Source: Victivallales bacterium (GTDB lineage Bacteria > Verrucomicrobiota > Lentisphaeria > Victivallales > UBA1829). From it: DNA of 40,711 bases. Positions 37,202 through 40,711 of this stretch are shown here, one piece after another. The translations under genes and the position numbers were made by a program. How positions within the stretch are numbered: the first letter of the stretch is position 1; each line of letters begins with the position of its first letter. The DNA lies in NCBI GenBank assembly GCA_016285345.1, contig JAEEQN010000029.1:1-40711 (forward strand), written 5' to 3'. The notes under the pieces were generated by a model that saw nothing but the letters and a program-made list of their open reading frames with translations, was not told where the DNA came from and did no database searches.

Positions 37202-37350
37202 CGAACGTAATTTTCAACAGCGGCTTTATCGGCTTTTTGATTTGCGTGTTGCTCTTTGCTGTCGCACGGCGGCACTGGCTATCGCTATCCGCTGTGTGTG
37301 GGTGTTGCATAAAACTATATTTGCGATGGCGGAATTCAAAGAAAAGCTGA
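37198..37350 (+). CDS. Possible 50-aa membrane peptide coupled to the broken gene
   Basis: ATG 37198 overlaps the stop of the preceding frame as ATGA. The peptide MTNVIFNSGFIGFLICVLLF continues AVARRHWLSLSAVCG and ends at 37350. It has one hydrophobic segment and a basic C terminus. No strong ribosome site is present. It may be a real small membrane protein or chance. Confidence 0.2.
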   Translation: MTNVIFNSGFIGFLICVLLFAVARRHWLSLSAVCGCCIKLYLRWRNSKKS

Positions 37351-37574
37351 TTCCGTCGGCTCTGCCGAAGGAACTTCCGACGGTGCCGGCGAAGTTCCTG
37401 ACGGGAGCCTGCATGACGCGCTCGGAGGACCTGTGGGTCACGGCAGAGGCGGGCGGCGTCTGGAACGCGCCGAACAGAAGACTGAGCGTATTCGGGAACA
37501 GTAGAAGAAGCTTTGCCGCTGATATCGGCTTCCGGCAGCGAAAAAACGGCGATGACGTTCCGAAAACGACTTGA
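37326..37574 (+). pseudogene. Probable gene remnant
   Basis: An open stretch in the phase of 37326 reads FKEKLIPSALPKELPTVPAK, then LTGACMTRSEDLWVTAEAGG. GC content here returns to the genome level. DLWVTAEAGGVWN is reminiscent of one blade of a beta-propeller protein. It has no ribosome site, no complete domain, and runs into low-quality sequence after 37452. I regard it as debris from a lost gene. Confidence 0.25.
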
Positions 37575-37599
37575 CTTTTTCCTGTTCCGGTCGTAAATT
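37571..37599 (+). promoter_or_regulatory. Promoter of the MNT/HEPN toxin-antitoxin operon
   Basis: TTGACT (37571-37576), a 17-bp spacer and TAAATT (37594-37599) lie about 45 nt before the antitoxin start. An AGGGA ribosome site follows near 37634. The operon therefore has its own promoter. Confidence 0.6.
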
Positions 37600-37644
37600 A
37601 TAGACAATGAATCGAGAACGCGTTTTACACAGGGAATCCGAATC

Positions 37645-37935
37645 ATGTGCCAACTCGACAGACTGCGCAGTTTAAGAAGCGAGATCTACGAGATCGCCAG
37701 AAAGCACAAGGCCGCCAAGGTCTATGTGTTCGGTTCCTGCGCCCGTAAGGAAGAGACCCCCGGCAGCGACGTCGACTTCCTCGTTGAATTGCAAAACGGT
37801 GCCTCTTTGTTCGACCTGATGGATATGCAGGACGAATACGAATCTCTTCTGAAATGCAAGGTCGATGTCGTCTCAAGGCGCGGACTCAATCCGTATCTTC
37901 GCGACGATGTGCTCAAAGAGGCCGTCGCTTTATGA
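37645..37935 (+). CDS. Minimal nucleotidyltransferase, MntA-type antitoxin
   Basis: This 96-aa MNT-fold protein has an intact GS-x10-D-x-D motif: G30-S31, then D42-V-D44 (GSCARKEETPGSDVD), and a third acidic residue, D74, in KVDVV. In characterised MntA-HepT (type VII) pairs the nucleotidyltransferase silences the HEPN toxin by adding AMP to a Tyr of its R-x4-H-x-Y motif. All three catalytic Asp are present, so it is predicted active. The stop overlaps the start of the HEPN gene as ATGA, giving tight coupling with antitoxin first. Its first half is clearly paralogous to the C-terminal domain of the next gene product. Confidence 0.9.
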   Translation: MCQLDRLRSLRSEIYEIARKHKAAKVYVFGSCARKEETPGSDVDFLVELQNGASLFDLMDMQDEYESLLKCKVDVVSRRGLNPYLRDDVLKEAVAL

Positions 37936-38573
37936 AAAAGCACAACGACGCATTCTTTCTTCTGAACATCGTCGATGCTTTGTCCGACATCCTGTTTTAT
38001 ACTTCCTGCTCAGAAGAACAGTTCCTGATCGAGATCATGCGTCAGGATGCGGTTGCCCGGAAATTCGAGAATCTGGGTGAGTCCGTAAAGAATCTTTCCG
38101 AAGGTTTCCGTGCGGATCATCCGCAGATACCATGGTCTCACATCGCGCGATTCCGGGATATCCTGTCGCATCACTATTTCGGCGTTGACCAGAAAGCCGT
38201 CTGGAATATCGCCCGGACAGATGCGAAAGAAGCATATCAGGCCATCACGCTTCTTGAAGAGCATGTCAACGCTTTGAATGAATTCAACCGGAAACAGAGG
38301 GAAAAGGTCGAAGAACTGCGTCAACGGAAAAACGAGATTTACGAAATCGCCCACAGACACAAGGCAACCAAACTGTATGTGTTCGGTTCCAGTTCAAGAC
38401 AAAACGACCTGAACTTCGTCGCGGAGTTCAAAGATGCGTCTTTGCTTGATCTCGGCGCGCTGACAAACGATCTGGAAGCGTTCCTTGACCGGAAGATTGC
38501 CGTGTTTCCTCTTCAGTCTTTGAAGGATTATTCGTTTGGCGACCGTATCCGCAAGGAAATGGAACTTCTGTAA
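37932..38573 (+). CDS. HEPN (HepT-type) toxin fused to a degenerate MNT domain
   Basis: This 213-aa protein has two parts. Residues 1-120 are a HEPN domain of the DUF86/HepT type, with helices FLLNIVDALSDILFYTSC and AVARKFENLGESVKNLSEGF. Its RNase motif is R75-DILS-H80-H81-Y82, so R-x4-H-x-Y is intact with Tyr82 as the expected AMP acceptor. Residues about 127-213 repeat the MNT fold: NEIYEIAHRHKATKLYVFGS matches SEIYEIARKHKAAKVYVFGS of the upstream protein. The loop after G152-S153 is five residues shorter, the D-x-D is D159-L-N161, and the third Asp is Ala190 (KIAVF). The domain should not transfer nucleotides. ATG 37932 is set by the ATGA overlap. HepT toxins are normally about 110-150 aa, so the extension is unusual. 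Confidence 0.88.
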   Translation: MKKHNDAFFLLNIVDALSDILFYTSCSEEQFLIEIMRQDAVARKFENLGESVKNLSEGFRADHPQIPWSHIARFRDILSHHYFGVDQKAVWNIARTDAKEAYQAITLLEEHVNALNEFNRKQREKVEELRQRKNEIYEIAHRHKATKLYVFGSSSRQNDLNFVAEFKDASLLDLGALTNDLEAFLDRKIAVFPLQSLKDYSFGDRIRKEMELL

Positions 38574-38691
38574 CAGCATCCGCTTCTTAATGCCCCGATC
38601 AGGCGAAGAATCGCCGTCTCGCGCGCGGGATAATGTGCGAGAAACTCTATAAAAAGAGAGGGAATAGACTGGTTATTTCCGGAAAATGCTG

Positions 38692-38697
38692 TATATT
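38692..38697 (+). promoter_or_regulatory. Probable -10 box of the rpiB-glyA transcript
   Basis: TATATT (38692-38697), overlapping TATTAT (38694-38699), matches the -10 used elsewhere in the window. The best -35 candidate, TGGTTA (38670-38675), is poor. A start near 38705 would place the hairpin repeat at 38718-38767 in the leader. The rest of the 38574-38861 gap holds a small GGCGA/TCGCC hairpin (38602-38615) and no gene. Confidence 0.4.
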
Positions 38698-38717
38698 ATA
38701 TGGGTCTGTTTTCGTTT

Positions 38718-38767
38718 GGAGGCAGCGCCTCCACTGCGGCAGTGCCCGGCTCCGATCGGGCACGGGG
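38718..38767 (+). repeat. Two-hairpin repeat element, copy 2 (50 nt)
   Basis: Hairpin 1 is GGAGGC-AGC-GCCTCC (38718-38732), then ACTGCGG (38733-38739) and CA. Hairpin 2 is GTGCCCG (38742-38748), an 8-nt loop and CGGGCAC (38757-38763), closed by GGGG. The length and spacing are identical to the copy at 10474-10523. The fifth pair of hairpin 2 is C-G here and G-C there, a compensatory change. It lies between the toxin-antitoxin operon and rpiB-glyA, probably in the rpiB-glyA leader. Confidence 0.7.
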
Positions 38768-38861
38768 AAGCCTTTCTTTCGCCGCGGAACTGTGATTAAA
38801 CGGAAACGGACACGATCATGCATTTTTCAACGGCAAACAGCCAATCAATAAGGAAACACAA

Positions 38862-40583
38862 ATGAACAAGATCACGGACTGGTACGGCTCCAAGGGGCTG
38901 ACCATGGGCATCGCCGCCGACCACGGCGGATTCGAACTGAAAGCGAAACTCATCCCGTTCCTCGAAGGCAAGGGATTCACCGTGAAGGACTTCGGCCCCA
39001 CGGTGTATGATGCCGGGGACGATTACTCGGTGTTCGGATCCGCGATGGCGAAGGCCGTCTCCAAGGGCGAAATCCAGCTTGGCATCCTGCTCTGCCGCAG
39101 CGGCGCGGGCATGGTCATCACGGCCGACCGTTTCCACGGCGTCCGCGCCGTCGTCGCGTTCTGCAAGGAGAACACCAAGGCCAGCCGCGAGCACAACTGT
39201 TCGAACGTGCTGGTCATCCCCGCCGACTACATGGACGAGGCGAAGATGAAGGAGCTCATCGAGACCTGGCTCTCCACCCCGTTCTCCGGCGACGCCCGCC
39301 ACGTGCGCCGTCTGGAAATCCTCGAAAAGCGCACCTACGACGACATCGCGGCGGTCCGTTCCGCCGACCCGGAGATCGCCGCGCTGATCGACAAGGAAGC
39401 CGACCGCCAGTTCAACGGCATCGAGCTCATCGCCTCCGAAAACTTCACGAGCACGGCCGTCCGCGCCGCCCAGGGCTCCGTCCTGACCAACAAGTACGCC
39501 GAAGGCTATCCGCGCAAGCGCTACTACAACGGCTGCGAATTCGTCGACGAGGTGGAACAGCTCGCGATCGACCGCGCGAAGGAACTCTTCGGCGCCGAAG
39601 CCGCGAACGTGCAGCCCCACGCGGGCAGCCAGGCGAACATGGCGGTGTATTTCGCGCTGCTGAACCCCGGCGACACCGTTCTCTCCATGAGCCTCGACCA
39701 CGGCGGCCACCTCACGCACGGCCATCCGATGAATTTCAGCGGCAACCTCTTCCACATCGTGCCCTACGGCGTCTCCGCCGAGACCGAGCGCCTCGACTAC
39801 GACGAGATCGAACGCCTCGCCATGGAGCACAAGCCCCGCATGATCCTCGCCGGCGCGTCCGCCTATCCGCGCGCCATCGACTTCGCCCGTCTGCGCCAGA
39901 TCGCCGACAAGGCGAACGCCTTCCTCTTCGTCGACATGGCGCACATCGCCGGCTTGGTCGCCGCCGGCCTGCACCAGAACCCGGTCCCGTACTGCGACGT
40001 CGTCACCACCACCACGCACAAGACCCTCCGCGGCCCGCGTTCCGGCCTCATCCTCTGCAAGGAAAAATACCTCAAGGCGATCAACTCCAAAGTCTTCCCC
40101 GGCCTCCAGGGCGGCCCGCTCATGCACGTGATCGCCGCGAAGGCCATCTGCTTCAAGGAAGCGATGTCCCCCGAATTCAAGGCGTACCAGCAGCAGATTG
40201 TGAAGAACGCCTCCACGCTCGCCGCCGCGCTCGCCGACAAGGGATTCCGCATCGTTTCCGGCGGCACCGACAACCACCTGATGCTCGTCGACCTGCGTCC
40301 GCGCCACGCCACCGGCAAGGAGATCGCCACCGCCCTCGACAAGGCCGCGATCACGGTCAACAAGAACATGATCCCGTTCGACCCCGAAAAGCCGTTCGTC
40401 ACCAGCGGCATCCGCATCGGCACGCCCGCCGTCACCACGCGCGGCATGAAGGAGCCGGAAATGCTCCGCATCGCCGACTTCATCGACCGCGCGGCCGCCG
40501 CGAAGGACGATGACGCCGCGCTCGCCGCCATCCGCGCCGAGGTGATCGACTTCTGCGCCGACTTCCCGATGCCGGAATTCTGA
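38862..40583 (+). CDS. Fused ribose-5-phosphate isomerase B and serine hydroxymethyltransferase
   Basis: The single 573-aa frame has two enzymes. Residues 1-155 are Rpi[33 protein letters not shown] with Cys78 at the usual catalytic position, and [16 protein letters not shown]. RpiB interconverts ribose 5-phosphate and ribulose 5-phosphate. Residues about 160-573 are Gly[65 protein letters not shown] with the PLP Lys387, and [13 protein letters not shown]. GlyA converts serine and tetrahydrofolate to glycine and methylene-tetrahydrofolate. There is no internal stop, start signal or frame change at the joint. AAGGAA precedes the ATG. serS follows 22 nt later, so serine metabolism and serine charging are linked. 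Confidence 0.92.
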   Translation: MNKITDWYGSKGLTMGIAADHGGFELKAKLIPFLEGKGFTVKDFGPTVYDAGDDYSVFGSAMAKAVSKGEIQLGILLCRSGAGMVITADRFHGVRAVVAFCKENTKASREHNCSNVLVIPADYMDEAKMKELIETWLSTPFSGDARHVRRLEILEKRTYDDIAAVRSADPEIAALIDKEADRQFNGIELIASENFTSTAVRAAQGSVLTNKYAEGYPRKRYYNGCEFVDEVEQLAIDRAKELFGAEAANVQPHAGSQANMAVYFALLNPGDTVLSMSLDHGGHLTHGHPMNFSGNLFHIVPYGVSAETERLDYDEIERLAMEHKPRMILAGASAYPRAIDFARLRQIADKANAFLFVDMAHIAGLVAAGLHQNPVPYCDVVTTTTHKTLRGPRSGLILCKEKYLKAINSKVFPGLQGGPLMHVIAAKAICFKEAMSPEFKAYQQQIVKNASTLAAALADKGFRIVSGGTDNHLMLVDLRPRHATGKEIATALDKAAITVNKNMIPFDPEKPFVTSGIRIGTPAVTTRGMKEPEMLRIADFIDRAAAAKDDDAALAAIRAEVIDFCADFPMPEF

Positions 40584-40605
40584 GCTGAAACTGGAGAATT
40601 CGAAC

Positions 40606-40711
40606 ATGCTTGACATCAAATTCGTACGCGAGAACCCGGACGCCGTCCGCGAGAACATCCGCAAGAAATTCCAGGACGGCAAGCTCCCGCTCGTCGACAA
40701 GGTCCTGGAGC
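40606..40711 (+). CDS. serS: Seryl-tRNA synthetase, N-terminal fragment (runs off the right edge)
   Basis: ATG 40606 has GGAG 9 nt upstream and opens MLDIKFVRENPDAVRENIRK, the standard start of the SerS coiled-coil tRNA-binding arm. Thirty-five codons are visible before the window ends. It is 22 nt after the rpiB-glyA stop with no terminator between, so the two are probably cotranscribed. Confidence 0.88.
   Translation, partial: MLDIKFVRENPDAVRENIRKKFQDGKLPLVDKVLE

Noticed and set aside
38633..38851. 72-aa open frame between the toxin and rpiB-glyA
   Set aside because: It runs through the predicted promoter and the hairpin repeat, has no ribosome site and is Arg/Gly-rich noise.

Overview
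The window is GC-rich DNA (roughly 60% by eye) densely packed with genes on both strands. Several traits point to the phylum Lentisphaerota (Victivallales) or a close relative in the PVC group. These are a pseudopilin with the H-X9-DG C-terminal motif, a GspC-like protein, a type III glutamine synthetase, a fused RpiB-GlyA enzyme, secreted arabinan/xylan-type glycosidases and a giant secreted alpha-2-macroglobulin. The assignment is inferred from gene content; no rRNA or tRNA gene was found in the window.

Layout. 1-927: the 5' end of a secreted protein reading left, then a hairpin-rich intergenic region that ends in a sigma-54 promoter. 928-5765: glnN (GSIII), a GspC-like protein with a poly-asparagine tail, and a GT-C-like membrane protein. 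5838-10222: a lysS-purO-uvrD/pcrA operon. 10223-10534: a convergent intergenic region with a terminator and two copies of a two-hairpin repeat. 10535-18591 (minus): a 2062-aa alpha-2-macroglobulin, a membrane-anchored unknown and a pseudopilin. 18933-20090: an aldo/keto reductase with a ferredoxin tail. 20094-27668 (minus): a seven-gene operon, leuS, Fe-alcohol dehydrogenase, glycerate kinase, gmk, coaC, rsmE and alkD, with four ATGA-type overlaps or near-zero gaps. 27864-32480 (minus): a two-gene glycosidase operon (a double GH43, then a GH43-like/GH51 fusion). 32600-38573: an accessory island with three tandem lipoprotein or membrane-anchored genes, one of them broken, gene debris, and an MntA-HepT type toxin-antitoxin pair. 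38862-40711: rpiB-glyA followed by the first codons of serS.

Most unusual points. (1) The HEPN toxin of the MNT/HEPN pair carries a second, catalytically ruined copy of the MNT antitoxin domain at its C terminus. (2) A 50-nt two-hairpin element occurs twice with identical geometry and compensatory stem changes, and a divergent third copy lies beside the first. (3) Two of the three tandem lipoprotein-type genes change abruptly from GC-rich 5' ends (65-68% GC) to AT-rich bodies (27-35% GC), and the first two genes share a near-identical initiation region, suggesting an N-terminal module joined to foreign 3' ends. (4) glnN has a near-consensus sigma-54 promoter. (5) Ribose-5-phosphate isomerase B and serine hydroxymethyltransferase are fused. 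(6) The alpha-2-macroglobulin has lost its thioester and has a Met/Gly/Ala-rich bait-like segment. Many promoters share a TTGAtt-like -35, a 16-18 bp spacer and a TATATT-like -10.
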